This document shows, one piece after another, positions 22,964 to 33,225 of a DNA stretch of 42,169 nucleotides. The notes below the pieces were generated by a model that worked only from the letters and a program-made list of their open reading frames with translations, was not told the origin of the DNA and did no database searches. The stretch covers positions 1 to 42,169 of the forward strand of contig NZ_FUWS01000020.1 in NCBI RefSeq assembly GCF_900167435.1, read 5' to 3'. Numbering within the stretch: position 1 is the first letter of the stretch; each line of letters begins with the position of its first letter. Both the position numbers and the translations under genes were made by a program. Source of the DNA: Marinactinospora thermotolerans DSM 45154 (GTDB lineage: Bacteria > Actinomycetota > Actinomycetes > Streptosporangiales > Streptosporangiaceae).

Positions 22964-23268
22964 CTTGTGTCCGCCCGGCTTTGCCGGTCGCTCCCCCTTG
23001 GGGAGCCGTCCCCGCTGGCCCCGGTCGATGGTGGTCGTGGCGTGCTCGGGCCGCGCGCCTCTCCCCAGGAGTTCCCTGGCGGGTCCCGGCGCGCCCACGT
23101 TCGGATCTACGTCGTAAAGGTGGTGTGGAATCACGACCCATGGCCCGCGGTGGAGATAGGGGGTCGCTTCCCGGTCAGGGGGAGGACGAAAGCGGAAAAC
23201 CGGTTGCCGTCCTCCGCGCGAGCCGGGACGATGATCGGTCGGAATATGAGGATCGGAAGGTTGGATTC
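22964..23268. other. Intergenic region upstream of esterase, with ATCTAC-NNC-GTAAAGG motif
   Basis: About 305 nt without an evident gene. At 23105-23120 it carries ATCTAC-GTC-GTAAAGG, one of three such motifs in the window (others at 27388 and 34664). It probably contains the promoter of the esterase at 23269. An in-frame ATG at 23140 could extend the esterase by 43 residues but lacks family similarity. Confidence 0.45.
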
Positions 23269-24765
23269 ATGGATGTCGTTGTTTCCCGGCCGGCCGGAGC
23301 CCTGCGTGGACGCTGGCGCCCCGAAGGGGTCGCGGCCTTCCTGGGCATCCCCTACGCCGCGCCGCCGTTCGGGCCGCGCCGGATGCGTCCCCCGGCGCCG
23401 CCCGCCGGCTGGGACGGCGTCCGCGACGCCCTGACCCCCGGTCCCAGCGCCCCGCAGCCCGGCTACTCGCCGGCGATGGCCGGTCTCCTCGTCGAGGCGC
23501 GCGAGGCCGGCGAGGACTGTCTCCACCTCAACGTGTGGACCCCCCAACCCGGCCCCGGAAACGGTGGGCTGCCGGTCATGGTCTGGATCCACGGTGGCGC
23601 CTTCCGCAACGGCGCGGGGACCCTGCCCGTCTACGACGGCGCCAGACTGGCCGCCGAGGGCGTCGTATGCGTCACCCTCAACTACCGTCTGGGCCCCGAA
23701 GGCTTCCTGCTGCTTCCCGACGGGACCGCCAACCTCGGTCTGCTGGACCAGATCGCGGCACTGGAGTGGGTCCGCGACAACATCGCGCTGTTCGGCGGGG
23801 ACCCCGACAACGTGACCGTCTTCGGCGAGTCCGCCGGCGCCATCTCCATCGCGGCCCTCATGACCATGCCGCGCGCCCGGGGCCTGTTCCGCCGCGCCAT
23901 CACCCAAAGCGGCGCCGGTCACCACAGTCACCCGGAGGAGATCGCCCGGCGCATCACCGAGCGACTGGCCTCCCTGGCCGGAGTGCCCGCCACCACCGAG
24001 GCGTTGGCCGCGGCCGAGCCCGAACGCCTCATCGCGGCCGATACCGCGTTGCGCGCCGAGATGGCGCGGGCCGCCGACGCCGCCGAATGGGGCGAGTCCA
24101 CCGGCGGCGGCACCAGCGTGCTCCCGGTGGTGGACGGTTCGACGCTCCCGGCGCGGCCGGTCGACGCCATCGCCGCGGGAGCGGGCCGGGAGATCGACCT
24201 GATCACCGGTACCAACAGCGACGAGTTCCGACTCTTCCTCGTCCCCTCGGGGATGGCCGAACGCCTCACCCCTCCGATGGTCGAGGCCGTCGCCGGAGCC
24301 TATGGGCTGGACCCCGCGGCGGTGGCGGTCTACGCCGAAGAACGCCCCGGCGCCACGCCCGGCGACCTGTTCGCCGCGCTGCTCACCGACCAGGGCTACC
24401 GCCTTCCGGCGATCCGGCTGGCCGAGGCGCGCGCCTCCCGGGACGCCGGCACCTACGTCTATGAGTTCACCCGGGCCACCCCGGTGCTGGGCGGGGCCCT
24501 GGGCGCCTGCCACACGGCCGAGATCGGCTTCGTCTTCGGCAACCTGGCGGATCCGATCCTGGGGGAGAACCCGCCCGAGGAGCTGTCGGCGAGGATGCGC
24601 GCCCTGTGGACCTCCTTCGCGCGCACCGGCCGTCCCCAGGCCGGCGGCGTGCCGGAGTGGCCCGTCTACGGCGCGGGGCGCAACGTCATGGAGCTGGGGG
24701 AGGAGACGGCGGTGGCGGTCGACCCCGGCCGGCGGGAACGGTTGCTGTGGGAGGGGATCCGCTGA
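23269..24765 (+). CDS. Type-B carboxylesterase (para-nitrobenzyl esterase-like)
   Basis: 498 residues, alpha/beta hydrolase. Catalytic triad by motif: S188 in VFGESAG, E319 in GTNSDEF, H415 in GACHTAEI. The oxyanion loop HGGAF is at 109-113; EDCLHLNVW is the type-B signature 2. No signal peptide, so cytoplasmic. It hydrolyses carboxylic esters, with unknown natural substrate. ATG at 23269 follows GGAAGG by 8 nt. A second esterase with the same organisation is encoded at 29272, about 6 kb away, suggesting an old duplication. Confidence 0.94.
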   Translation: MDVVVSRPAGALRGRWRPEGVAAFLGIPYAAPPFGPRRMRPPAPPAGWDGVRDALTPGPSAPQPGYSPAMAGLLVEAREAGEDCLHLNVWTPQPGPGNGGLPVMVWIHGGAFRNGAGTLPVYDGARLAAEGVVCVTLNYRLGPEGFLLLPDGTANLGLLDQIAALEWVRDNIALFGGDPDNVTVFGESAGAISIAALMTMPRARGLFRRAITQSGAGHHSHPEEIARRITERLASLAGVPATTEALAAAEPERLIAADTALRAEMARAADAAEWGESTGGGTSVLPVVDGSTLPARPVDAIAAGAGREIDLITGTNSDEFRLFLVPSGMAERLTPPMVEAVAGAYGLDPAAVAVYAEERPGATPGDLFAALLTDQGYRLPAIRLAEARASRDAGTYVYEFTRATPVLGGALGACHTAEIGFVFGNLADPILGENPPEELSARMRALWTSFARTGRPQAGGVPEWPVYGAGRNVMELGEETAVAVDPGRRERLLWEGIR

Positions 24766-24774
24766 AGCCGCACC

Positions 24775-24811
24775 TTCGCCGGCCCCCCGTCCGGGACGGG
24801 GGGCCGGCGAA
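24775..24811. terminator. Very stable bidirectional terminator
   Basis: A perfect 17-bp stem (24775-24791 with 24795-24811) and 3-nt loop, between the esterase stop (24765) and the convergent transporter stop (24834). Confidence 0.9.
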
Positions 24812-24833
24812 CGCGCACCGGCCGGCCCCGAGG

Positions 24834-25772
24834 TCACCCCTTTGGGCGGGAGGCGCCGGTGACCGGGGCCTCGATCACCCCGGTGGACCGCTCACCGGAG
24901 CGGCCGAGCGCCATCGCGGTGACCGCGGTGAGCACCAGCGCGGCTCCGGCCCACTGACCCCAGGTGAGCCGCGCGTCCAGGAGGAACACGCCCACCAGGG
25001 CCGACACCAGGGGGAAGGAGAGCTCGGCGAGGGTGGCGCGGCTGGCCGCGGTGCGGCTCAGTCCCCAGTAGTAGACGGCCAGGGAGAACAGACCGGGGAC
25101 GAGGGCCAGCGCGAACAGCGTCGGCAGGTGGCCCGCCTCGATCGCGAACGACGAGCCGGTGACCAGCGTGATCCCGGCGGTGACGGGCAGCGCGATGCCG
25201 AACCGCAGGGCGGTGACGTGGAGGAAGGACAGGTGGCGGCCGGCGAAGCGGCCCAGCACGGTCCCCGCCGCCCACAGCAGGGCCGCGCCGACGGCCAGCG
25301 CCGCCGCCTGGGCGCCGCGCACGCTCACCGACAGGGGGTCGGGAAAGGCGAGGATCCAGGCGCCGGCCAGCGCGGGGATCGCATACCACGCGAACCGCGG
25401 GGTGAGCCGCTCGCCGAGCAGCGCCACCGCCAGCACGATCGCGAAGACCGGCTGGAGTTTCTGTAGGACCTGCGGGGTGATGGGGTCGCCGAGGGTGAAG
25501 GCGGCCGTGAACAGCGTCGTGGCCAGCGCCGAGGAGCCGCCTCCCACGACGAGCATCGCGACGACGACCCGGGGCCCGGCGCCCGCGAGCGCGCGCAGCG
25601 CGGGCCACAGCCAGGGCAGCAGGCAGGCCACGATCACCACGTGCTCGAAGAAGACGATGGTGGGCGCCGGAAGGTCGGCGGACAGGGGTTCGCGCATGAG
25701 GGAGGAGGTGCCCCACAGGCCGGCGGCCAGGGCCACCGCCCACATCCGGTCCCCGCGACGGGTCTCACCCAT
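24834..25772 (-). CDS. EamA/DMT-family transporter
   Basis: 312 residues with about ten hydrophobic helices in two repeats. EamA features: AAGLWGTSSLMREPL at the start, LQKLQPVFAIVLAVALLGERL closing the first half, and LAELSFPLVSALVGVFLLDARLTWGQWAGAALVL closing the second, each ending in the typical G-E-x-L-T / D-x-x-L-T turn. A drug/metabolite or amino-acid exporter; substrate unknown. ATG at 25772; a GTG two codons earlier is possible. A 15-nt dyad (25871) lies about 100 nt upstream. Confidence 0.92.
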   Translation of the reverse strand: MGETRRGDRMWAVALAAGLWGTSSLMREPLSADLPAPTIVFFEHVVIVACLLPWLWPALRALAGAGPRVVVAMLVVGGGSSALATTLFTAAFTLGDPITPQVLQKLQPVFAIVLAVALLGERLTPRFAWYAIPALAGAWILAFPDPLSVSVRGAQAAALAVGAALLWAAGTVLGRFAGRHLSFLHVTALRFGIALPVTAGITLVTGSSFAIEAGHLPTLFALALVPGLFSLAVYYWGLSRTAASRATLAELSFPLVSALVGVFLLDARLTWGQWAGAALVLTAVTAMALGRSGERSTGVIEAPVTGASRPKG

Positions 25773-25870
25773 GGTCACCGTTTCCCACGGGGGTCCGCAT
25801 CGGCATGGTCGGCCTTTCCAGCTCGGGGGCGTCGCCGGCCGGGACGACGCGGACGCCGCCCCGGCCCATC

Positions 25871-25885
25871 CTTACCGGAGGTAAG
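25871..25885 (-). promoter_or_regulatory. Operator-like dyad upstream of EamA transporter
   Basis: Perfect inverted repeat CTTACC-GGA-GGTAAG, 99 nt upstream of the transporter start and in the 176-nt gap after the ThrRS stop. Size and symmetry suit a MerR- or TetR-type operator. No such regulator gene is in the window. Confidence 0.4.
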
Positions 25886-25948
25886 TGTAGTTTCGGGGAC
25901 GAATGTCGGTTGTGAACGGGTGTTTCCTCCCGGCCCCGCGGGGGAGGT

Positions 25949-27205
25949 TCACGCGCGCGCACCCGCCGGCCGGCCGGGACGCGCCGGGCTGTGCGGCCAC
26001 AGGTCGATCTCACGGGTTCGCACCAGCTCACCGATACGGCCCACCACCTCCTCGGCCGGCCGCGCGTCCAGCCGGCGGCCGTCGCGCAGCCGCAGGGAGA
26101 CCAGGCCCTCGGCGGCCTCCCTGGCTCCGATGACCACCTGGTAGGGGACGAGCCGCGCGCTTCGGATGCGAGCGCCCAGGCTGCCGTCGCGCGGGTCGCG
26201 CACCTCCGCCCGCAACCCCAGGTCGGTGCAGTGCCGTGCGAGTTCCCGCGCGCGGGGCGACTCGGCGGAGGAGACGGGCAGGAACGCCACCTGGAGCGGG
26301 GCGAGCCAGGCGGGGAAGGCGCCGCCGTGCACCTCCAGGAGGTGGGCGACCACCCGCTCCACGCTGCCGATGACGCTGCGGTGCAGCATGGCCGGTCGGT
26401 GCCGGCGCCCATCGGCGCCGGTGTAGCGCAGTCCGAAGCGTTCGGGCTGGTGGAAGTCGATCTGGAGGGTGGACAGGGTGGACTCCCGGCCGGCGGGATC
26501 GGCGATCTGCGCGTCGAGCTTGGGGCCGTAGAAGGCCGCCTCGCCCTCGGCGGTCTCATAGTCCAGCCCCGCCCCGTCCAGGATCTCGGTCAGCATCGCG
26601 ACGGCCCGCCGCCACATCCGCGGATCCGCGACGTACTTCCCGTCCGCTGCGGGCAGGGACAACCGGTGGCGGACCGGGCGGATGCCCAGCGCCCGGTAGG
26701 CGCGGCGGATCAGTTCCAGGACGGCCTCGGCCTCCTCCGCGATCCGTTCGGGGGGACAGAAGATGTGGGCGTCGTTGAGCTGGATCGCCCTGACCCTGGT
26801 CAGCCCGCCGAGCGAGCCCGACGGCTCCGAACGGTACATGGCGCCCAGTTCGGCGATCCGCAGCGGCAGGTCGTGGTGGCCGTGTTCCCGGGAACGGTAG
26901 ATCAGCGCGTGGTGGGGGCACAGGCTCGGCCGCAGGACGACCTGTTCCGCGCCCAGCTCCATCGGGGGGAACATGTCGTCGCCGTAGAGCGGCCAGTGCC
27001 CGGAGATCTCGTACAGCTCCCGTTTGCCGAGGATGGGGGAGTGGACGTGCAGGTAGCCCGAGCGGCGTTCCAGGTCGCGGACGTAGTCCTCCAGGGCCTG
27101 GCGTACGGTGGCGCCGGCGGGCAGCCAGTAGGGAAGGCCCGAGCCGATCAGGGGATCGGTGTCGAACAGGCCCAGTTCCCGTCCGAGCCTGCGGTGGTCG
27201 TGCAT
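25949..27205 (-). CDS. Short threonyl-tRNA synthetase lacking TGS and editing domains
   Basis: 418 residues against about 640-690 for bacterial ThrRS: the N-terminal TGS and the editing (N2) domains are absent, and the protein starts just before the class II catalytic core. Zinc ligands are conserved: C96 (RPSLCPHH), H147 (DAHIFC), H275 (MLHRSV). Motif 2 is YRSEPSG with GGLTRVRAIQLNDAHIF; motif 3 is HRSVIGSVER. The anticodon-binding domain (about 300-395) starts AWLAPLQVAFLP. The ATG at 27205 follows GAGGAG. Upstream is a candidate Thr-codon leader peptide and hairpin. Roles to consider: a second ThrRS giving resistance to a ThrRS inhibitor, a stress form without proofreading, or a threonyl-tRNA/threonyl-carrier enzyme. 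Confidence 0.9.
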   Translation of the reverse strand: MHDHRRLGRELGLFDTDPLIGSGLPYWLPAGATVRQALEDYVRDLERRSGYLHVHSPILGKRELYEISGHWPLYGDDMFPPMELGAEQVVLRPSLCPHHALIYRSREHGHHDLPLRIAELGAMYRSEPSGSLGGLTRVRAIQLNDAHIFCPPERIAEEAEAVLELIRRAYRALGIRPVRHRLSLPAADGKYVADPRMWRRAVAMLTEILDGAGLDYETAEGEAAFYGPKLDAQIADPAGRESTLSTLQIDFHQPERFGLRYTGADGRRHRPAMLHRSVIGSVERVVAHLLEVHGGAFPAWLAPLQVAFLPVSSAESPRARELARHCTDLGLRAEVRDPRDGSLGARIRSARLVPYQVVIGAREAAEGLVSLRLRDGRRLDARPAEEVVGRIGELVRTREIDLWPHSPARPGRPAGARA

Positions 27206-27243
27206 GGCGGTCTCCTCGCTGTGACGGGCGAGTGACCCAACGG

Positions 27244-27275
27244 CGAAGCCCCGGGGCGCTCGCCCCGGGGCTTCG
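27244..27275 (-). promoter_or_regulatory. Attenuator-like hairpin in the ThrRS leader
   Basis: CGAAGCCCCGGGGCG (27244-27258) and its complement (27261-27275) form a perfect 15-bp stem with a 2-nt loop, 38 nt before the ThrRS start and 9 nt after the leader-peptide stop. In a GC-rich actinomycete a stem of this strength can terminate transcription without a T-run. Its place between a Thr-rich mini-ORF and thrS suits ribosome-mediated attenuation. No T-box sequence is present. Confidence 0.6.
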
Positions 27276-27284
27276 GATCAGACA

Positions 27285-27350
27285 TCAGTCAGCGCGCCGG
27301 GACACCTCCGGCGTCGTCGTCATCTGGGCGCGCTGCATACCCGGGATCAT
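27285..27350 (-). CDS. Candidate ThrRS leader peptide with three consecutive Thr codons
   Basis: A 21-codon open frame: MIPGMQRAQ, then M-T-T-T encoded ATG-ACG-ACG-ACG, then PEVSRRAD and TGA. The Thr codons occupy 27312-27320. It sits between a plausible promoter (-10 TATTCT, minus strand, 27378-27383) and the 15-bp hairpin at 27244-27275, followed by the ThrRS gene. This is the layout of an amino-acid-responsive leader peptide. The first ATG has no strong Shine-Dalgarno site and would be about 20 nt from the predicted transcription start; internal ATGs (M5, M10) are alternatives. ACG repeats can occur by chance in such DNA, so translation needs proof. Confidence 0.5.
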   Translation of the reverse strand: MIPGMQRAQMTTTPEVSRRAD

Positions 27351-27377
27351 AGGGCCGGGGTGCCGCGCGCGCCAGGG

Positions 27378-27416
27378 AGAATAGATGATCTACACCGTAA
27401 AGGCAGTGGGTTATCA
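27378..27416 (-). promoter_or_regulatory. Probable ThrRS promoter overlapping ATCTAC-NNC-GTAAAGG motif
   Basis: On the minus strand a -10-like TATTCT occupies 27378-27383. Between it and any -35 lies the motif ATCTAC-ACC-GTAAAGG (27388-27403 on the plus strand), so a protein bound there would block the promoter. The same motif occurs at 23105 and 34664. The -35 box is weak. Confidence 0.4.
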
Positions 27417-27436
27417 GAGAATCACGCCACTCCCGA

Positions 27437-28855
27437 TCACGGCCGAAGGGGCAGGGTCGAACAGTTGGAACGGGACTCCTCACCGGCCAGGCGGTCGGTC
27501 AGCCAGTTCACGGCGTCGCGCTGGTCGGTGATGAGCGGGGTGAGGTGATTGGTGAGGATCTTGTCGCCGAGGTTGGGCAGCACGATGGCCTTGTAGGTGA
27601 CCTCGCCTCCCGCGCGGCACCAGTCCACGGCCAGCTGTCGCGCCTGCCGGTGGGGAACGATGTCGTCCTGGACGCCCGTGGCCACGCGGACCGGCCCGGC
27701 GGGCTTGAGCGCGCCGATGCGCTGCTCGTCGAGCACGGCCTGGGCGGTGGGGTCGGCCGCGATGACATCGGCGATGGATTCGCCGCCCGTGGTCCACCTC
27801 GTGCTCTTGGCGAACCCGTAGCGCAGGATCGCGTCGCCGACGCACATGGTCGACATGTCCTGGAGGGCCGCGCGTCCGGTGTCGTTGATGTGGGCGTCGA
27901 GGACCTCGCGTAGTTCGGGGTCGGACTGGGTGAAGCCGTTGATCGCCCATCCCAGCGCGCCGGCCAGGGCGCTGCCGTCGATGCCCTTCATGACCTCGGT
28001 CAGGTTCGCGGGGGGAGCCCCCACGTAGGTGCCGGCCAGTGGCACGTCGGGGGCGTAGGAGGGCTGGAGCTCGGCGGCCGAGGCGGTGGCGCCTCCTCCC
28101 TGGCTGTAACCGTAGAGCCCGATGCGCGAGTCGTCGGTGACGGACGCCCCGGGCACGGAGCGCGCCGCCCGCGCCGCGTCCAGCAGGGCGTGGCCCTGGT
28201 CGATCCGGTTGACGTAGGTGTGCAGGCGGTCGGTGGCGCCGAGCCCGACGTAGTCGGTGACCACCACGGCCGCGCCGGTCGCGAGCAGCCGGTAGACGGA
28301 GAGGTTGTCGTAGCCGACCGACAGGGTCTCGCCGGTGATGATCAACGGGTACTGCAAGGCCATGGAGGGCGCGCACTGGTCGCCCTGGCCCATGGTGCCC
28401 GTGCCCACGGCCACCAGCGGGCGGGGACCGTCGCCCTTCCAGTCCGCGTAGGGCTCGATGTAGGCGCCGGTCACCGCGACGGGCTGTCCGTTGGAGTCGG
28501 TGGACTTGTACATCAGCCGGGTCGCCGTGCCCGGCATGCGGCGGCCGTCCAGGCCGGGAAGGCTCAGGCCCAGGGGGAGGGGCTCGGTCCGGATCAGCGT
28601 GCCGTTGGCGGCGGGAAGCTCGGTGGGAGGGGTGTAGAAGGCGGGGATGGGCACTCCCCTTGACTCCACCGGCTTTGGCACGGTGTCGGCGGAGGCGGGG
28701 AGGGCGCAGGTGGCGACAGCGGTCATCGCGGTCACCACGCCGGCCAGGAGGCGGGCGCCCAGGCGTCTTCCTCGGCGGGGGGCGGGGGTGGTCGTCTGTC
28801 GGATACCAGGGGTGGGGGAGAGGGGGGAACGCGAACGGGTTCTCCTGCGGCTCAT
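27437..28855 (-). CDS. Secreted lipase/esterase (LIP family)
   Basis: 472 residues. A long, Arg-rich signal peptide (basic to about 34, hydrophobic 35-51) ends in PASA-D with likely cleavage after A56. The lipase nucleophile is S251 in GYSQGG; acid in VQDDIVPH; His in TNHLTPL. MGQGDQCAPS, VTDYVGLGATDRLHTY and the general plan match the secretory lipase family (PF03583), which hydrolyses triacylglycerols or other esters. Cys residues (C161, and others near the C-terminus) may form disulfides. ATG at 28855 is preceded by GAGGAGC; an earlier in-frame start would add 16 residues and is less likely. A dyad-rich promoter lies upstream. Confidence 0.92.
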   Translation of the reverse strand: MSRRRTRSRSPLSPTPGIRQTTTPAPRRGRRLGARLLAGVVTAMTAVATCALPASADTVPKPVESRGVPIPAFYTPPTELPAANGTLIRTEPLPLGLSLPGLDGRRMPGTATRLMYKSTDSNGQPVAVTGAYIEPYADWKGDGPRPLVAVGTGTMGQGDQCAPSMALQYPLIITGETLSVGYDNLSVYRLLATGAAVVVTDYVGLGATDRLHTYVNRIDQGHALLDAARAARSVPGASVTDDSRIGLYGYSQGGGATASAAELQPSYAPDVPLAGTYVGAPPANLTEVMKGIDGSALAGALGWAINGFTQSDPELREVLDAHINDTGRAALQDMSTMCVGDAILRYGFAKSTRWTTGGESIADVIAADPTAQAVLDEQRIGALKPAGPVRVATGVQDDIVPHRQARQLAVDWCRAGGEVTYKAIVLPNLGDKILTNHLTPLITDQRDAVNWLTDRLAGEESRSNCSTLPLRP

Positions 28856-29271
28856 GGGCTCGCTCCTCGCTCTGCGCTGACGGGGGTGAGCGAAAGCTAA
28901 CACCGTGTGGTCAGAGGGGGTAACTCACCAGTAAGTTACGCTGCGGTAACCTGCGCTGGTCGCCCGCGCGGCGGCCTACACCCCCAGCCCCGGCCGATGC
29001 GGCACACCGGCGACGCCTTCCCCGACCGGCCAAGAACCCCTGAAGGACGGGAGCGGCGCCGACCCGGCGTCGCGGCCACGGGACGCTTCGACACACGCCG
29101 GCCTCTCGCACCGTGCCGGTACTCACAACGCGGATATCGTGGGCAGGGGCCGGCCCCTGCCCGGAGGAACCCGATCGGGGCGGGCGCGTGGCCGCCCCGA
29201 CCGCGGGCACCCGCGCGGCCCGATCCGCGCCGCCGCCCACGCCGGAGCGACCGGAAGGGACACCTCGGACC
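28856..29271. other. Divergent intergenic region, lipase / esterase
   Basis: 416 nt. The left part (28894-28950) holds the lipase promoter and dyads; the right part, 28951 to 29271, has no clear element except CGGAAGGGA before the esterase start. No gene is recognised. Confidence 0.45.
28894..28950 (-). promoter_or_regulatory. Lipase promoter with overlapping GTAAC dyads
   Basis: Minus-strand -10 TAGCTT (28894-28899) and -35 TTACCC (28918-28923), spaced 18 nt. Covering and extending upstream of the -35 are two dyads: GTAACT-N8-AGTTAC (28920-28939) and GTTAC-N6-GTAAC (28935-28950). The half-site TTACT-GGTG-AGTTA resembles operators of TetR-family repressors. No TetR gene lies in the window. 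Confidence 0.5.
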
Positions 29272-30762
29272 ATGACCGGCCATCCCGTCGTCACCACGCG
29301 CACCGGCCGCGTGCGCGGGCGCACGGTCAACGGCGTCCACGTGTTCAAAGGCGTCCCCTACGCCGAGCCGCCCGTCAACGCCCTGGCCTTCCAGCCACCG
29401 GAGCCGGCCGCCCCCTGGGCGGGGGAGCGCGACGCCGGCGCCTTCGGGCCCACCGCCCCCCAGCCGGTCTTCCCCCAGCCCGCCGACCTCGACGGGTTCT
29501 TTCCGACCGTGGCCGGGGACGACTACCTCAACCTCAACGTCTGGACCGCGGAGCTGGGCCGAGCCGGGCAACCGGTGATGGTCTGGATCCACGGCGGCGG
29601 CTTCGACGGCGGAAGCAGCATCCCCTACGACGGCGGACGCTTCGCCCGTGACGGCGTCGTCCTGGTCAGCGTCAACCACCGGCTCGGCGCCGAGGGGTTC
29701 CTCGCCCCCGGGGACGGGATCGCCAACCTCGCCCTCCTCGACCAGATCGCCGCACTGCGCTGGGTTCACCACAACATCACCGCCTTCGGCGGCGACCCCG
29801 ACAACGTCACCGTGTTCGGGGAGTCCTCCGGCGCCATGTGCGTGGGAGCCCTGCTCGCCATGCCCGCGGCCCGAGGGCTGATCCGGCGCGCCATCCTGCA
29901 AAGCGGCGCCGGCAACCTGGCCCAGACACCCGAGACGGCGCGCCACGTCGGCGGGTTGCTCGCCGCCCGCCTGGGCGTCGCGTTCACCCGCGAGGCGATC
30001 GCCACGGTCCCCCGGCAACGGCTGCTCGACGCCCAGGTGGCGGTGATGGCCGACCTGGCGCCCCACCCCGATCCGTGGCGCTGGGGCGGCGAACCCGGCT
30101 GCCGGGTGACCGCCTGGCAGCCGGTCATCGACGAGGCCACCCTGCCCAGGCGACCGCTGGACCTCCTCCGCTCCGGCGCGGGCGCCGACGTCGACATCCT
30201 GGTCGGCACCAACAGCGAGGAGGGCAGGCTGTCGCTGGTCCCCTTCGGCGCGCTGGACACCGTGACCGAGGCTGACCTGGCCACCGCCGCGCGGCTGTAC
30301 GGGCTCCCACCCGGCCGGGTCCACGCGGCCTATGGCGCGGCCGACCTCGGTCTTGGGCCCGGGGACCTGCTGGCGCTGCTCCAGCGCGACTGGTGGTACC
30401 GCGTTCCCGCCTACCGGCTGGCCGAGGCCAGGGCCGCGGCCGGCCACGCGGTCCACGTCTACGAGTTCGCCTGGCGCTCACCGCGGTTCGGGGGGCTTCT
30501 CGGCGCCTGCCACTTCCTGGAGGTCCCCTTCGTCTTCGACCTCCTCGACGACCCGCGCTTTCGGCCGCTGCTCGGCGCCGAGCCGCCGCAGCGCCTCGCC
30601 GACACCGTGCACGCCGCCTGGATCGCCTTCGCCGCCGGCGGGGACCCGGGATGGCCCCGGTACGAGGTGCCCCGGCGGCCGGTGCTGCGCTTCGACGACG
30701 TGGTGGCGCTCGTCGACGACCCGCGCCCGGCGGAACGCGCCCTGTGGGAGGGCGTCTACTGA
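29272..30762 (+). CDS. Type-B carboxylesterase, paralogue of that at 23269
   Basis: 496 residues. Triad by motif: S186 in VFGESSG, E317 in GTNSEEG, H414 in GACHFLEV. The oxyanion loop HGGGF is at 108-112. The blocks VMVWIHGG, LLDQIAALRWV and GGDPDNVTVFGES are shared with the esterase at 23269. No signal peptide. The ATG at 29272 follows GGAAGGGA at a rather long spacing. It is divergent from the secreted lipase and ends at a terminator convergent with the UvrA-like gene. Confidence 0.93.
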   Translation: MTGHPVVTTRTGRVRGRTVNGVHVFKGVPYAEPPVNALAFQPPEPAAPWAGERDAGAFGPTAPQPVFPQPADLDGFFPTVAGDDYLNLNVWTAELGRAGQPVMVWIHGGGFDGGSSIPYDGGRFARDGVVLVSVNHRLGAEGFLAPGDGIANLALLDQIAALRWVHHNITAFGGDPDNVTVFGESSGAMCVGALLAMPAARGLIRRAILQSGAGNLAQTPETARHVGGLLAARLGVAFTREAIATVPRQRLLDAQVAVMADLAPHPDPWRWGGEPGCRVTAWQPVIDEATLPRRPLDLLRSGAGADVDILVGTNSEEGRLSLVPFGALDTVTEADLATAARLYGLPPGRVHAAYGAADLGLGPGDLLALLQRDWWYRVPAYRLAEARAAAGHAVHVYEFAWRSPRFGGLLGACHFLEVPFVFDLLDDPRFRPLLGAEPPQRLADTVHAAWIAFAAGGDPGWPRYEVPRRPVLRFDDVVALVDDPRPAERALWEGVY

Positions 30763-30781
30763 CGCGGTCGCCCCGCACCGC

Positions 30782-30806
30782 CCCGGGCCGGGTGAACCGG
30801 CCCGGG
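30782..30806. terminator. Bidirectional terminator
   Basis: CCCGGGCCGG (30782-30791) pairs with CCGGCCCGGG (30797-30806) around 5 nt, between the convergent stops at 30762 and 30844. Confidence 0.75.
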
Positions 30807-30843
30807 CGCCGCCCCGGCGGCGGGAGCGGTCGCCGCGTCGGGC

Positions 30844-33225
<2,382 letters not shown>

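Noticed and set aside
23105-23120. BlaI/CopY operator assignment
   Set aside because: Half-sites are similar but the 3-nt spacing does not match the usual TAC-N4-GTA, and no blaI-type gene is in the window.
23140-23268. N-terminal extension of the first carboxylesterase
   Set aside because: The extra residues have no family counterpart, and GGAAGG precedes the ATG at 23269.
27206-27436. T-box riboswitch upstream of ThrRS
   Set aside because: No T-box consensus, specifier loop or antiterminator could be found; a leader peptide explains the region better.
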